DNA of 64,000 nucleotides from Labilibacter sediminis (GCF_005877885.1 NZ_VCHY01000003.1:124001-188000); one strand, 5' to 3'; shown: positions 1-8,402, numbered from the stretch's first letter. Notes: a model not told the origin generated them from the letters alone. Numbers and translations are program-made.

Positions 1-379
1 TATTATATTGTTCGGTATATCTAAATAAATTTTGAGTTCCTACCTCAACTCCCTGGGTAGTGTTAAGAAGCATCAATGCTGTATCGGTAACATTTAATGA
101 AGTAATGGCTCCTGTAATAAAGTCATCTGAACCCGGACAATCGATAAAATTGAGCTTTTTATCGAGCCATTCAGTATACATTACTGATGAAAAAACCGAG
201 TACCCATATTCATGTTCTACCCGGTGATAATCTGAAACTGTACTTTTACTTTCGATATCGCCCCTGCGGCCGATAACACCACCCTCAAATAACATAGCCT
301 CGGCGAGGGTGGTTTTACCCGAGCCTGAACTTCCGAGAAGGGCTATGTTCTTAATTTGATTTGCTTGATATACCTTCAT
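1..379 (-). CDS. Elongation factor G-like translational GTPase, N-terminal part
   Basis: The reverse strand encodes an open frame that starts with ATG at 379 and runs off the left edge. The first 126 residues hold a G1 P-loop (GSSGSGKTT) and a G3 motif (DCPGSDDF) followed by NVTDTALMLL, the arrangement of the EF-G GTPase domain. The Ser-rich P-loop and DCPG instead of the usual AHVDAGKTT and DTPG point to the second, divergent EF-G-like protein common in Bacteroidota rather than the housekeeping fusA. Its role would be GTP-driven work on the ribosome, but the specific role of this subgroup is not known to me. About four fifths of the expected protein lies outside the window, so G4 and domains II-V cannot be checked. 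Confidence 0.8.
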   Translation of the reverse strand, partial: MKVYQANQIKNIALLGSSGSGKTTLAEAMLFEGGVIGRRGDIESKSTVSDYHRVEHEYGYSVFSSVMYTEWLDKKLNFIDCPGSDDFITGAITSLNVTDTALMLLNTTQGVEVGTQNLFRYTEQYN

Positions 380-853
380 AAAACATTCGTTTGCGGTCAT
401 TCAAAATCAAATTATACATAGGGAAAGGATAGCCAGTACTCAGGCTAATTTATCACTGTAAATGCATGAATATTTGAAATTGTAATATGACCATGTTAAT
501 AATTAAGGAATTTTGCGAAACCGAAAAAATTTTACGCCTCACATCGATCAGCATCAAAATTTTCGCTGTTTCTAAGGATTGCTTTCAAAATTAGTAATAT
601 TTAGATAACAATCAAGTAAATGGCTGTTAAAGTTGAGGTTATAATTTTAGTTTTTTTGCTTTTAAAGGATGTTGATCGAGCAATAACAGTTCATCTTTAA
701 ACCGGAAGTAAGAAACATTTTTTGCTCAGGCATTGAAAGTGTCCTTATTTAGTCGTAATTTGATTACAATCTTTAATCATTCATAACAAACCTTGTTATT
801 GTTTTGTATTAAAGATTAAACCATAAACAAGGGAAAACTAAAATTATCAAATT
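380..853. other. Intergenic region between divergent EF-G-like and DUF190 genes
   Basis: This 474-base AT-rich gap separates two divergently transcribed genes. On the minus strand 586-593 reads TAATTTTG, a match to the Bacteroidota -7 element, with a TTG about 19 bases upstream, so it could drive the EF-G-like gene with a leader of about 200 bases. No convincing TAnnTTTG box was found ahead of the DUF190 gene. DUF190 genes often sit with the fluoride exporter crcB, so I looked for the conserved core of the fluoride riboswitch and did not see it. No open frame or RNA gene was recognised. Confidence 0.4.
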
Positions 854-1222
854 ATGATATTAGACGGACAAGCCAAGAAGCTCAAGATAATTATCCCCGA
901 ATCAGAAAAAGTATATCAACGATCATTATATGAAGCCATAGTTTTTGCTGCAAAAAAATATGCTTTAGCCGGCACTACGGTTACAAAAGGTTTGATGGGA
1001 TATGGTGCCAACGGACTCACCAATTCATCCAAAACATATGATATCTCTTACGAGCCTCCTATCATTATAGAAATTGTTGACAAAGCAGGAAGAATTGATG
1101 ATTTTGCAAAAGTTGTTGCAGGACTCCTTGACAAAGCCAATGGAGCGGGGATTATTTACCTACAGGATGTAGATATTATTTCGTACCGAAAACACGAGGA
1201 AGTAAAACCTTACGCAAAATAA
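854..1222 (+). CDS. DUF190 family protein (PII-like fold)
   Basis: The 122-residue protein follows the DUF190 pattern closely: an N-terminal GQAKKLKIIIPESEK strand, a helix YEAIVFAAKKYALAGTTV, the glycine loop KGLMGYGANG, then PPIIIEIVDKAGRIDDF and a C-terminal I(I)YLQDVDIISYR strand. The family has a ferredoxin-like fold resembling the PII signalling protein and is often encoded next to the fluoride channel CrcB or Na/H antiporters; its ligand is not established. Here no transporter gene is adjacent, so context adds nothing. The ATG at 854 is 14 codons ahead of the first conserved strand, as usual for the family. It is soluble, with no signal peptide or membrane segment. Confidence 0.85.
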   Translation: MILDGQAKKLKIIIPESEKVYQRSLYEAIVFAAKKYALAGTTVTKGLMGYGANGLTNSSKTYDISYEPPIIIEIVDKAGRIDDFAKVVAGLLDKANGAGIIYLQDVDIISYRKHEEVKPYAK

Positions 1223-1366
1223 AACACCGGATTTCTGTATAAGGACCGATATTTCTCACACAAACTCATGATGAACTTATTCAATAATTTAAGCCTGCAT
1301 GCTTAATATTTGGAGATTTAAATTATACCTAGTTATTTTACGCCTGAAATCAACAATTAGGCCAAA

Positions 1367-2959
1367 ATGAAATTACTGCTTACAGCTATTTTTTGCACCA
1401 TTATATTACACCCTGTTTATTCCCAATCATCTACAAAACCTCCACGGTTGGTTGTTTTTATTCAGGTTGATGAATTGCACACCGAACAACTTTTGGCTTT
1501 TAGAAATAAGCTTGGTAAATATGGTTTTAATCAGCTGGTAAACAAGGGAACCTTCTACCACAAGGGTAAATATGAGTCTAACACATCATTTACCGGAACA
1601 AAAACTGCAAATATGCTTTGTGGATGCTATCCCGAAACACATGGAATTATTGGAAAGGAATGGCTTTCAAAAGACAAATCACAAACTGTTCAGGCCTTTT
1701 CCTTTAAATCAGACAATACTCTTCATCCAGATTCGGGAGACATCATTATCTCCAACAGGCTAACCTCATCCATTGCTGACGAACTCAATCTTCATAACAG
1801 AGGGTTTTCCAAGATTGCCTCAATCGGATTATCGCCAGAAAAAGTTGCATTTTTTGCCAATCCCAATAAAATAGACACCTACTGGTTCGATCGCACTACC
1901 GGTAACATGATATCCGAAGCTGATTCAAGCCAACTTAAAGAGTGGGTATTAGATTTTAACGACAAACGCTTTGCTGATTTATATATAGAAAGGCAATGGG
2001 GCCCAATAACTGATTTAAAAAAATATCACGAATACAGTAAATCAAATCCTACTCAACCCCGACATTTTCTATACGATCTAAAAAACTCCAACAGTGCACT
2101 TCCATATCAGCATATCGCAGGATCTCCGTTTGGTAATATTATTTTAAGGGACTTTGCTGCATCCTTAATTATTAACGAAGAGTATGGAAAAGACGACCAT
2201 GTTGATTTACTTTCTGTTTCATTTACCTGCAAACCATACCTGAGCGAACATCAGGAACTTTTTGATGCCGAAGTGGAAGATATGGTTTTACGGCTGGATG
2301 ATCAAATAGAATCGTTTATAAACCTCATGAAAGACAATATTGGCCTTGAACATGTATTGGTTGTGCTTTCATCCACTCCTTCGAGCCGATGGAAACCTGA
2401 AACCCTGAAAAAAGAAGAGATAAGCACAGGCTATTTTAATGGCAAAAAAACAGCTGCCTTACTTAATTTATACTTGATGGCTATATACGGGCAGGGTAAA
2501 TGGATTAGTGGATATCATGATAAGCAATTTTACTTTAATAAATCTTTATTAGAAAAATCGAAGATACCTTTACAAGAAATGCAGGAAAAAGCAGCTACAT
2601 TTTTACTTGAGGTATCCGGTATTGAAAAAACAATAAGCAGCTATCATTTACGCACCAACGAATACACAACCGGTATTTTTAATTTAATTCAGAAGAACTA
2701 TTACCATGAGCGTTCAGGAGACTTATTTATTTCTCTAAAACCCGGCTGGTCAGAAGAAGTTGTCAACCACAAAGAAAAAAACATAATATCCGGTCAATAC
2801 TTTAATTCTCCATTAATATTCTTTGGATGGAACACCAGCGCAATGCAAATATTAAGCAGCATACAGATGATTGATGTAGCTGCAACAATTTCAAGCATTC
2901 TACAAATTCCCGAGCCCAATGGCTGTATTGGAGAACCTCTTAAAGAAGTTGTAAAATAA
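1367..2959 (+). CDS. Alkaline-phosphatase-superfamily protein with degenerate active site
   Basis: This 530-residue protein has a signal peptide (hydrophobic residues 3-19 ending VYSQ) and the layout of PafA-type alkaline phosphatases / type I phosphodiesterases: a first metal-ligand region FIQVDELHTEQL (Asp35), a nucleophile region SFTGTKT (Thr76 in the catalytic position) followed by GCYPETHGIIGKEW, and a mid region EVEDMVLRLDDQIESF typical of the family. The later metal ligands are missing: the usual STDYxGH becomes TCKPYLSEH near residue 287, the hallmark ADHG becomes SSTPSS near residue 336, and the C-terminal HGSxYxYDxHVPLIF segment becomes SGQYFNSPLIFFGW near residue 477. It should therefore be exported and folded but is probably unable to hold two zinc ions. 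It may be a binding or structural protein. It stands alone and converges on the GGGP synthase gene. Confidence 0.8.
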   Translation: MKLLLTAIFCTIILHPVYSQSSTKPPRLVVFIQVDELHTEQLLAFRNKLGKYGFNQLVNKGTFYHKGKYESNTSFTGTKTANMLCGCYPETHGIIGKEWLSKDKSQTVQAFSFKSDNTLHPDSGDIIISNRLTSSIADELNLHNRGFSKIASIGLSPEKVAFFANPNKIDTYWFDRTTGNMISEADSSQLKEWVLDFNDKRFADLYIERQWGPITDLKKYHEYSKSNPTQPRHFLYDLKNSNSALPYQHIAGSPFGNIILRDFAASLIINEEYGKDDHVDLLSVSFTCKPYLSEHQELFDAEVEDMVLRLDDQIESFINLMKDNIGLEHVLVVLSSTPSSRWKPETLKKEEISTGYFNGKKTAALLNLYLMAIYGQGKWISGYHDKQFYFNKSLLEKSKIPLQEMQEKAATFLLEVSGIEKTISSYHLRTNEYTTGIFNLIQKNYYHERSGDLFISLKPGWSEEVVNHKEKNIISGQYFNSPLIFFGWNTSAMQILSSIQMIDVAATISSILQIPEPNGCIGEPLKEVVK

Positions 2960-2977
2960 ATTAGATTTTGTGCAAAA

Positions 2978-3709
2978 CTAAAAGGAATCAATGACAGCTT
3001 TAAATTCCTTAAGCAAGTTAAGATCCTTTTCAAAAGCATTACCCACAACAATAATATCGGCTCCTGCCATACAGGCATCTTTTACCTTTTCTTTGGTGTT
3101 TAAACCACCACCAACAATAAGAGGTATGGATATATTGCTTTTAACTGCTTCTATCATCTCAACAGGTACAGGTTTCAAGGCTCCGCTTCCGGCCTCCAAA
3201 TAAATCATCTTTTGCCCCAGCATCTCCCCTGCCATGGCTGTTGCCACTGCAATATCAGCCTTATCGGCAGGAATTGGCTGTGTTTGACTCATATATTCAA
3301 CGGAAGTTGTAGCTCCTCCCTCAATTAAAATATAACCGGTAGAAATAACCTCCATACCTGATTTTTTAATAAATGGAGCCGAAGCAACATGATTACCAAT
3401 AAGCAATTCAGGATTTCGCCCGGAGATCAGGGATATAAACAAAACTCCATCGGCGCTGGGCGTTAATTGCAGCAGATTGCCCGGAAATAAAACCACAGGA
3501 ATTGAAAGATGCTCTTTTAGCACATTTACCACCAATTCTGTTTTACCGGCTACCAAACTCCCTCCCACTAAGATTAAATCGGGCTTTGCTGCTTCCATAG
3601 CCGTAATAATCTTTAATAAATTTTTATCAGGGAACTTATCCGGATCTATTAAAACGGCAAAAAGTTTCTTACCGGCTTTAACCTTTTCCTCAATAGACTT
3701 TAATATCAT
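2978..3709 (-). CDS. Geranylgeranylglyceryl phosphate synthase family protein (PcrB-like, group II)
   Basis: A 243-residue TIM-barrel protein without signal peptide. It shows the family phosphate- and substrate-binding strings LIDPDKF near the N-terminus, ILVGGSLV, VVLFPGN, YLEAGSGA and IVGGGLNT, then ADIIVVGNAFEKD. These define the (S)-3-O-(poly)prenylglyceryl phosphate synthases, which join glycerol-1-phosphate to a polyprenyl diphosphate. Bacteroidota enzymes of group II are known to make geranylgeranylglyceryl phosphate, although the lipid's role in these bacteria is unclear. The gene ends a minus-strand run, 10 bases after the phosphopantetheinyl transferase gene, so it probably belongs to the gldE-gldD transcript. 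An alternative assignment to a nitronate or tryptophan-synthase-like barrel is unlikely given the motif set. Confidence 0.9.
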   Translation of the reverse strand: MILKSIEEKVKAGKKLFAVLIDPDKFPDKNLLKIITAMEAAKPDLILVGGSLVAGKTELVVNVLKEHLSIPVVLFPGNLLQLTPSADGVLFISLISGRNPELLIGNHVASAPFIKKSGMEVISTGYILIEGGATTSVEYMSQTQPIPADKADIAVATAMAGEMLGQKMIYLEAGSGALKPVPVEMIEAVKSNISIPLIVGGGLNTKEKVKDACMAGADIIVVGNAFEKDLNLLKEFKAVIDSF

Positions 3710-3719
3710 AACTTGATGG

Positions 3720-4349
3720 TTAACAATGATAAACTAAATAATAGTCTTTCTCAATAATGTAATCAAAATGCAATTTCTCCTGCATGTCATCATCACAATA
3801 CGAAGCCTCTAAAACACCCTGCGATGTCAATTTAAAAGGATGACATACAAAATGATGATTAAAGATAATACTCTTTCGATCTATCATTTTATACATGGTT
3901 TCTTTTAAACACCATATTACAGTATAATATTCTAAGCTTTGATCCTCCGGAATAAACTCACTCTCCCGATCACTGATAAAACGTGTATATACCTTTTGTA
4001 CGCGGGCCGAAGGATATTCTATATCGATACCTACATATTTTCCCTTTGAGAGACTTATGGCAACATATCCTTTAGTATGACTAATACTTAATTTGTAATC
4101 GCTAGTGGTTAACACAGGACGGCCCGATTCCAAATAATCAATTACAGGGTCAATACCTAAAACATGTTTTACTAAACATCGGACAGCCCAAAATTCAAGT
4201 TTTTTACTCTCCAGCCGGTAAGACTGCACCTTCTCTATTTCCTTTTCTCGCAACTCAACTAAAGAAGATAACTCATCCAAACTCTCCGTTATGTGCCAAA
4301 CAGCAACAATACCCTGCTCACCAATATCTTTTCTGAAAACCTTTGGCAT
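3720..4349 (-). CDS. 4'-phosphopantetheinyl transferase superfamily protein (Sfp type)
   Basis: The 209-residue protein carries the two signatures of Sfp-type phosphopantetheinyl transferases: YVGIDIEYPSARV in the middle (Asp and Glu bind magnesium) and WCLKETMYKMIDRK about 50 residues later (Glu and Lys of the catalytic motif). A preceding SISHTKGYVAISLS matches the family pattern. The enzyme transfers phosphopantetheine from coenzyme A to a carrier-protein serine. No carrier protein or synthase lies nearby, so it could serve a distant secondary-metabolism or fatty-acid carrier. The gene starts two bases after the gldD stop, which implies translational coupling; a PPTase beside gldD is a recurring Bacteroidota neighbourhood in my recollection, not a shown fact here. 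Confidence 0.88.
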   Translation of the reverse strand: MPKVFRKDIGEQGIVAVWHITESLDELSSLVELREKEIEKVQSYRLESKKLEFWAVRCLVKHVLGIDPVIDYLESGRPVLTTSDYKLSISHTKGYVAISLSKGKYVGIDIEYPSARVQKVYTRFISDRESEFIPEDQSLEYYTVIWCLKETMYKMIDRKSIIFNHHFVCHPFKLTSQGVLEASYCDDDMQEKLHFDYIIEKDYYLVYHC

Positions 4350-4351
4350 TT

Positions 4352-4960
4352 TTAAAATTTAGGTAATGATTTCCACTCAAAAGTTTCCATTAAATGAATG
4401 ATGTCTTCAGTAACAAAATCAACCACCGGAGCTAATGAATCTTTATTCGGTACAACATTGAAATACAAGGAACCCCGCACAAAATTTTGAATACTATCTG
4501 TTAAGTAAAACTGCACCGATGATGCTGCATCTCCTTTTATCTCGTATAAAATACCATACACTTTTTTTTCCGGAGCCAGAAACAATCTTTCTCCTATAGC
4601 GTCTGCTTTAACCGAATGCTTATACGCTAACTTACGGCTATCCTCAAGAACAATATTTAAATTATCCTCTATCTTTTTATAACTAAGATGAATCCTCCCT
4701 TTATATTCCGGATAATCCAGATTCATCCAATAGGCTTCAGTATTGGGTGAAAAATCCTGATTAACCTGAACATAAACAGGCACATTAAATGTATATGGAT
4801 TATCACTAACCAGGGAATCATATTCATGCTCAGGAAAGTTTATTCGGAAATACCCGCGAGGCTTAGGGGTTACATGTTGATTACACGATGAAAGCACTAT
4901 TAAAACAACCAGGGTCAAGAGCAAAACAAATGTTCTTCCTGCATTTCTCACAATCTTCAT
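4352..4960 (-). CDS. gldD: Gliding motility / T9SS-associated lipoprotein GldD
   Basis: A 202-residue lipoprotein: basic N-terminus, hydrophobic stretch and lipobox VLSSC with the acylated Cys at residue 26. The mature start PKPRGYFRINFPEHEYDSL and the later YKHSVKADAIGERLFLAPEKKVYGILYEIKGDAASSVQFYLTDS-type region (quoted here only to mark the conserved order: PRGYFRI, KADAI, LYEIKGDAASS, FVRGSLYF) are characteristic of GldD. In Flavobacterium johnsoniae GldD is needed for gliding and acts with the type IX secretion machinery. This organism has T9SS cargo elsewhere in the window, so a role in T9SS assembly is likely whether or not it glides. It lies five bases after gldE and two before the PPTase gene. 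Confidence 0.92.
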   Translation of the reverse strand: MKIVRNAGRTFVLLLTLVVLIVLSSCNQHVTPKPRGYFRINFPEHEYDSLVSDNPYTFNVPVYVQVNQDFSPNTEAYWMNLDYPEYKGRIHLSYKKIEDNLNIVLEDSRKLAYKHSVKADAIGERLFLAPEKKVYGILYEIKGDAASSVQFYLTDSIQNFVRGSLYFNVVPNKDSLAPVVDFVTEDIIHLMETFEWKSLPKF

Positions 4961-4965
4961 ACTAT

Positions 4966-6309
4966 TTACTTTTTACCCTTAGAGGCTAATTCGAACTTTA
5001 TTTTTATAATTCTTCTGGAATCAACAGAAATTATAGTAAACAGGTATTCTTTAAATTGAATCTGCTCATTTTTGTCCGGGATTTCACCTTTAATCTCAAG
5101 AATCAAGCCTGCCAGTGTTTCTGCTTCTCCGCGAACTTTTTCAAAAATGTCTTCTTCGGTTTCTGTTACTTTATGAAAATCGTTGAGTAAAGTTTTACCT
5201 TCAAAGATAATGCTTCCATCAGGCTGACGTACATAAAATGATTCCTCATCATCTTTTTCGTCAGCTATTTCACCAACAATCTCTTCCAAAATATCCTCTA
5301 AACTAACGATACCTGATGTTCCTCCGTACTCATCTACCACAATAGCCATATGCGTTTTATTCAACTGAAACTCTTCAAGCAAATCATTTATTTTCTTGGT
5401 TTCAGGAATAAAATACGGTGTTCTGATTAAATCCTGCCATTTAAAATCTGCACCCTCATTTAAGTGTGATAGCAAATCCTTAACGTACAATACGCCTTTT
5501 ACATTGTCCGGGGTGTTTTCAAACACGGGAATTCTGCTATAACCAGATTCAACAATAACCGCCAATACCTTATTATAGTCACTGCTTATTTCAATATCAA
5601 TAACATCTACTCTGGATGTCATGATTTCAGCCGCATTAATATTCCCAAACTTAACAATCCCTTCGAGTAGTTCCTTTTCTTCTGAAATCTCGTCGCTGGT
5701 AATTTCCAAGGCGTGCGAAATGTCATCCAGGGAAATTGAACCTGTTTTTTTGGCTATACGCTTATTTACAAAACCTGTAGTACTTACTAAAATAGCACTT
5801 AAAGGACTAAAAAAACCTTTTAACAACAAAAGAGGATAAGCCATGGTTTCTGCGAATTTACGAGCAAATCGCGAAGCATACACCTTAGGAAATATCTCAC
5901 CAAAAAATAAAATCAGGGCAGTGATACCTATCACCTCAACCACAAATTTCACCCACACAGGCTCACCAAAGCTAACCAAGGAATTAGTTATAAATGCCGA
6001 TATTATAACAATTCCAACATTAACAAAGTTATTGCCAATTAATATAGTGGCCAATAATTGCTCAGGCGACTTTAAGTGCTTTAAAATCATACGACTACTC
6101 TTGCTGTTATGCTCTTTTATGTCGTGCAAGTCAGTAGGCGATAATGAAAAATAGGCCACTTCTGATCCTGATAATAATGCGGAAAATACCAAAAGTACAA
6201 CCAATACCAATATTGCCACAATAGCACCTGCAGAAATAGGCAACAGCTCAATAGCCATAAAATAAGGTGAGACGAATGAAATAAGCGGGTCTGTTTCCAA
6301 AAAAATCAA
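4966..6309 (-). CDS. gldE: Gliding motility-associated membrane protein GldE (CNNM/CBS/CorC domains)
   Basis: The 447-residue protein has an N-terminal membrane domain of the CNNM (DUF21) type with hydrophobic segments around residues 25-50, 85-110 and 120-145, then a CBS-domain pair starting near NINAAEIMTSRVDVIDIE and including FQLNKTHMAIVVDEYGGT, and a C-terminal CorC/HlyC transporter-associated domain. This is the GldE architecture, related to hemolysin C and magnesium/cobalt efflux proteins; in Flavobacterium its overproduction can compensate for altered GldD. The start at 6309 is a TTG, 15 bases after the ssb stop; another TTG at 6300 or the ATG at 6258 are alternatives, but the conserved-looking LETDPLISF residues favour one of the two upstream sites. 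Confidence 0.92.
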   Translation of the reverse strand: MIFLETDPLISFVSPYFMAIELLPISAGAIVAILVLVVLLVFSALLSGSEVAYFSLSPTDLHDIKEHNSKSSRMILKHLKSPEQLLATILIGNNFVNVGIVIISAFITNSLVSFGEPVWVKFVVEVIGITALILFFGEIFPKVYASRFARKFAETMAYPLLLLKGFFSPLSAILVSTTGFVNKRIAKKTGSISLDDISHALEITSDEISEEKELLEGIVKFGNINAAEIMTSRVDVIDIEISSDYNKVLAVIVESGYSRIPVFENTPDNVKGVLYVKDLLSHLNEGADFKWQDLIRTPYFIPETKKINDLLEEFQLNKTHMAIVVDEYGGTSGIVSLEDILEEIVGEIADEKDDEESFYVRQPDGSIIFEGKTLLNDFHKVTETEEDIFEKVRGEAETLAGLILEIKGEIPDKNEQIQFKEYLFTIISVDSRRIIKIKFELASKGKK

Positions 6310-6324
6310 CGCATTAAATGAATA

Positions 6325-6813
6325 CTAAAAAGGAAGATCATCTTGTTCTCCTGAATCTGATAATATATCGTTATTATCTGTCATATTATTTGAAGCAGGC
6401 TGTGATGGGCTTGATACTATTGGCTGTTGAGCCTGTCCCATTCCTGCACCGGCCTGACCAGTACTTCCTGGGTTGTCAGACTTACGTCCTAATAACTGAA
6501 GATTATCTACATAAACCTCGGTAGTATATCTTTTCTGACCTTCTTTATCATCCCATGAACGCGTTCTAATTTTACCTTCAAGATATAGTTGTGTTCCTTT
6601 TTTCACATAGCTCTCTACAACTTTGGCCAATCCTCCCCACACAACAATGTTGTGCCATTCTGTTCTTTCCGGAATTTGCTGTCCTGAACTCGTTGTGAAT
6701 CCTCTTTCGGTAGTAGCCAGTGGAAAATTAGCCACAGCTCTTTCGTTTTCGAAATACCTTATCTCAGGATCTTTACCTACATTTCCTATTAAAATTACCT
6801 TATTAACCGACAT
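6325..6813 (-). CDS. ssb: Single-stranded DNA-binding protein
   Basis: A 162-residue SSB. The OB-fold domain occupies about residues 1-110, beginning MSVNKVILIGNVGKDPEIRY, with the conserved TEWHNIVVWG and QLYLEGKIRTRSW strands. A flexible Gly/Gln/Ser-rich linker follows and the protein ends in the acidic tip DDLPF, which docks replication and repair proteins. It binds single-stranded DNA as a tetramer during replication, recombination and repair. It lies between mutY and gldE on the minus strand, with a 107-base gap after mutY and only 15 bases before gldE. The mutY-ssb-gldE-gldD order is a common Bacteroidota neighbourhood. Confidence 0.97.
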   Translation of the reverse strand: MSVNKVILIGNVGKDPEIRYFENERAVANFPLATTERGFTTSSGQQIPERTEWHNIVVWGGLAKVVESYVKKGTQLYLEGKIRTRSWDDKEGQKRYTTEVYVDNLQLLGRKSDNPGSTGQAGAGMGQAQQPIVSSPSQPASNNMTDNNDILSDSGEQDDLPF

Positions 6814-6920
6814 AATAAATCTTCAAATTATTTTGAAAGATAAAAATACAAAACTTCTAATCGAATACAAATATAAACCAAACAGGCATAAACTTGCATA
6901 CCTGTCATATAATGACACCC

Positions 6921-7967
6921 TTATTTTATTTCTTCAATATAGGCCTGTAAAGGTTTAGGAAATGCATAATTAACCAACTCCTTGTTATTTACTTGTAAAT
7001 AGTCATCAATATTATTATGCTTATCCACTTTAAGTTCCATGATCCTGATAAACAGTTTTCGATGGGTAAGCAGATGAGTAATTTCTTTTATGCCTTTTAC
7101 AACAGTCTCTCCTCCATTAAGAAATTGGACAAACTCCTGAGAGAGCATTAATTCAGAAGACTCGCAATGCTTGTTGGTTTCAATCATTGGAAACTCAAAT
7201 AATCCTTTCCAGATATCCTTTTTCTCCCGGCGCTTGATAAGCACATCGTTATTGCCGTCTTTTATATAAAAGAAATTCAGATAACGATTCTTCACAATAT
7301 TCTTCTTTTCCTTTTTAGGCAAGATATCAACCCTATTATTTATATAAGCGAAACAGCTATCTTTAAAAACACACGACAAACAATCCACTTGCTTAGGTTT
7401 ACACTGCAAAGCCCCAAACTCCATTAAAGCCTGATTAAAAATACCATTTTGTTCTCCGGTATTTAATGAGTGTGCCAACTCTTTAATTTCCTTTTTCCCA
7501 TTACCCGTATTAATGGGTGTTTCGATACCGAACAAACGAGTAAGCACCCTGAAAACATTTCCATCCACAACTGTTCGGTGTTCATTATAACATATCGAGC
7601 TAATGGCTGCTGCTGTATAAGTACCAACACCTTTCAAATTTAACAGGCTTTCATAATTCTCGGGAAATACACCTTTTAACTCATTCACAATATATTTTGC
7701 CGAAAAGTGCATATTTCGTGCCCTCGAATAATAACCTAAACCTTGCCAACACATGAGTACTTCATCTTCACTGGCTTCTGCTAAATGTTTTACCGAAGGA
7801 AAATGCTGAAGAAATCGCTTATAATACATTAACCCCTGATCCACACGGGTTTGCTGAAGAATTATTTCCGATACCCAAATACGATAAGGGTCCTTTGTTA
7901 AACGCCATGGAAGTGACCGCTCGTTCTCTTTATACCACAATATCAAGTCACTACTAAAGTTTATCAT
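6921..7967 (-). CDS. mutY: A/G-specific adenine DNA glycosylase MutY
   Basis: The 348-residue protein removes adenine mispaired with 8-oxoguanine. Visible features are the catalytic-Glu motif SEIILQQT near residue 35, a helix-hairpin-helix LKGVGTYTAAAI, the catalytic-Asp motif VDGNVFRVLTR, and a 4Fe-4S cluster signature C-x6-C-x2-C-x5-C (CKPKQVDCLSCVFKDSC). The C-terminal third is the NUDIX-like 8-oxoG recognition domain with KKDIWKGLFEFPMIE. All expected catalytic residues are present and the length is normal. The ATG at 7967 sits 13 bases below a TATTTTTG box (7981-7988, minus), which implies a very short leader. The gene is divergent from HU. Confidence 0.97.
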   Translation of the reverse strand: MINFSSDLILWYKENERSLPWRLTKDPYRIWVSEIILQQTRVDQGLMYYKRFLQHFPSVKHLAEASEDEVLMCWQGLGYYSRARNMHFSAKYIVNELKGVFPENYESLLNLKGVGTYTAAAISSICYNEHRTVVDGNVFRVLTRLFGIETPINTGNGKKEIKELAHSLNTGEQNGIFNQALMEFGALQCKPKQVDCLSCVFKDSCFAYINNRVDILPKKEKKNIVKNRYLNFFYIKDGNNDVLIKRREKKDIWKGLFEFPMIETNKHCESSELMLSQEFVQFLNGGETVVKGIKEITHLLTHRKLFIRIMELKVDKHNNIDDYLQVNNKELVNYAFPKPLQAYIEEIK

Positions 7968-7980
7968 TTGCTTTTTTTAC

Positions 7981-7988
7981 CAAAAATA
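7981..7988 (-). promoter_or_regulatory. Putative -7 promoter element of mutY
   Basis: On the minus strand these bases read TATTTTTG, an exact fit to the Bacteroidota -7 consensus TAnnTTTG. A TTTG at 8012-8015 (minus) lies 23 bases upstream and could be the -33 element. The box ends 13 bases before the mutY ATG, so the transcript would start close to the start codon. Unverified. Confidence 0.45.
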
Positions 7989-8021
7989 ATGGTTTTGTTT
8001 TTTTTTATCTCCAAATGATTA

Positions 8022-8029
8022 TATCTTTG
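8022..8029 (+). promoter_or_regulatory. Putative -7 promoter element of the HU operon
   Basis: TATCTTTG matches TAnnTTTG exactly and lies 60 bases before the HU start codon. A TTTTG at 7993-7997 is 24 bases further upstream, slightly far for the -33 element. The box is within 60 bases of the oppositely directed mutY box, giving a compact divergent promoter region. Confidence 0.5.
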
Positions 8030-8089
8030 CAGTCTGAATTTTGAAAAAATCAATGTAATTAGTTGATAATTAAATAATTTTAAAGAGAG

Positions 8090-8374
8090 ATGACAAAGGC
8101 GGATATTGTAAATGAGATTTCAAAGAATACTGGAATAGAAAAAGTTACAGTACAAAAAACTATTGAGGCTTTTATGGATACCATAAAAGGATCTTTGGTA
8201 AAAGGTAAGAATGTTTATCTACGTGGTTTCGGAAGTTTTATAGTAAAAGAAAGAGCAGAAAAAACAGCTCGTAACATTTCAAAAAACACTACTATCATCA
8301 TTCCAAAACATTACATTCCAGCGTTCAAGCCTTCTAAGAGCTTTGTTACTAAGGTAAAGAACAACGTTAAATAA
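8090..8374 (+). CDS. HU/IHF-family DNA-binding protein
   Basis: A 94-residue histone-like protein. It has the family's N-terminal helices (MTKADIVNEISKNTG ... VQKTIEAFMDTIK), the turn GKNVYLRGFGSF that leads into the beta arms, and the C-terminal basic helix. The arm tip reads ISKNTTIIIPKHYIPAFKPSK, with the intercalating proline in the IPAFKPSK context. It would bend and compact DNA as a dimer. The canonical HU arm RNPxTG is replaced by ISKNTT, as in several Bacteroidota HU paralogues. Start ATG at 8090 follows a purine-rich AAAGAGAG. It is followed after 28 bases by the small ribosomal-type peptide, apparently in one transcript. Confidence 0.93.
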   Translation: MTKADIVNEISKNTGIEKVTVQKTIEAFMDTIKGSLVKGKNVYLRGFGSFIVKERAEKTARNISKNTTIIIPKHYIPAFKPSKSFVTKVKNNVK

Positions 8375-8402
8375 CTGGTTATTAATAATAAAAGATTGTA
8401 GC

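Noticed and set aside
380-853. Fluoride riboswitch ahead of the DUF190 gene
   Set aside because: The conserved GGxGATGG core was not found, and no fluoride channel gene is adjacent.
2794-3078. 94-residue minus-strand frame spanning the phosphatase and GGGP synthase ends
   Set aside because: Overlaps two well-supported genes in other frames and has no recognisable pattern.
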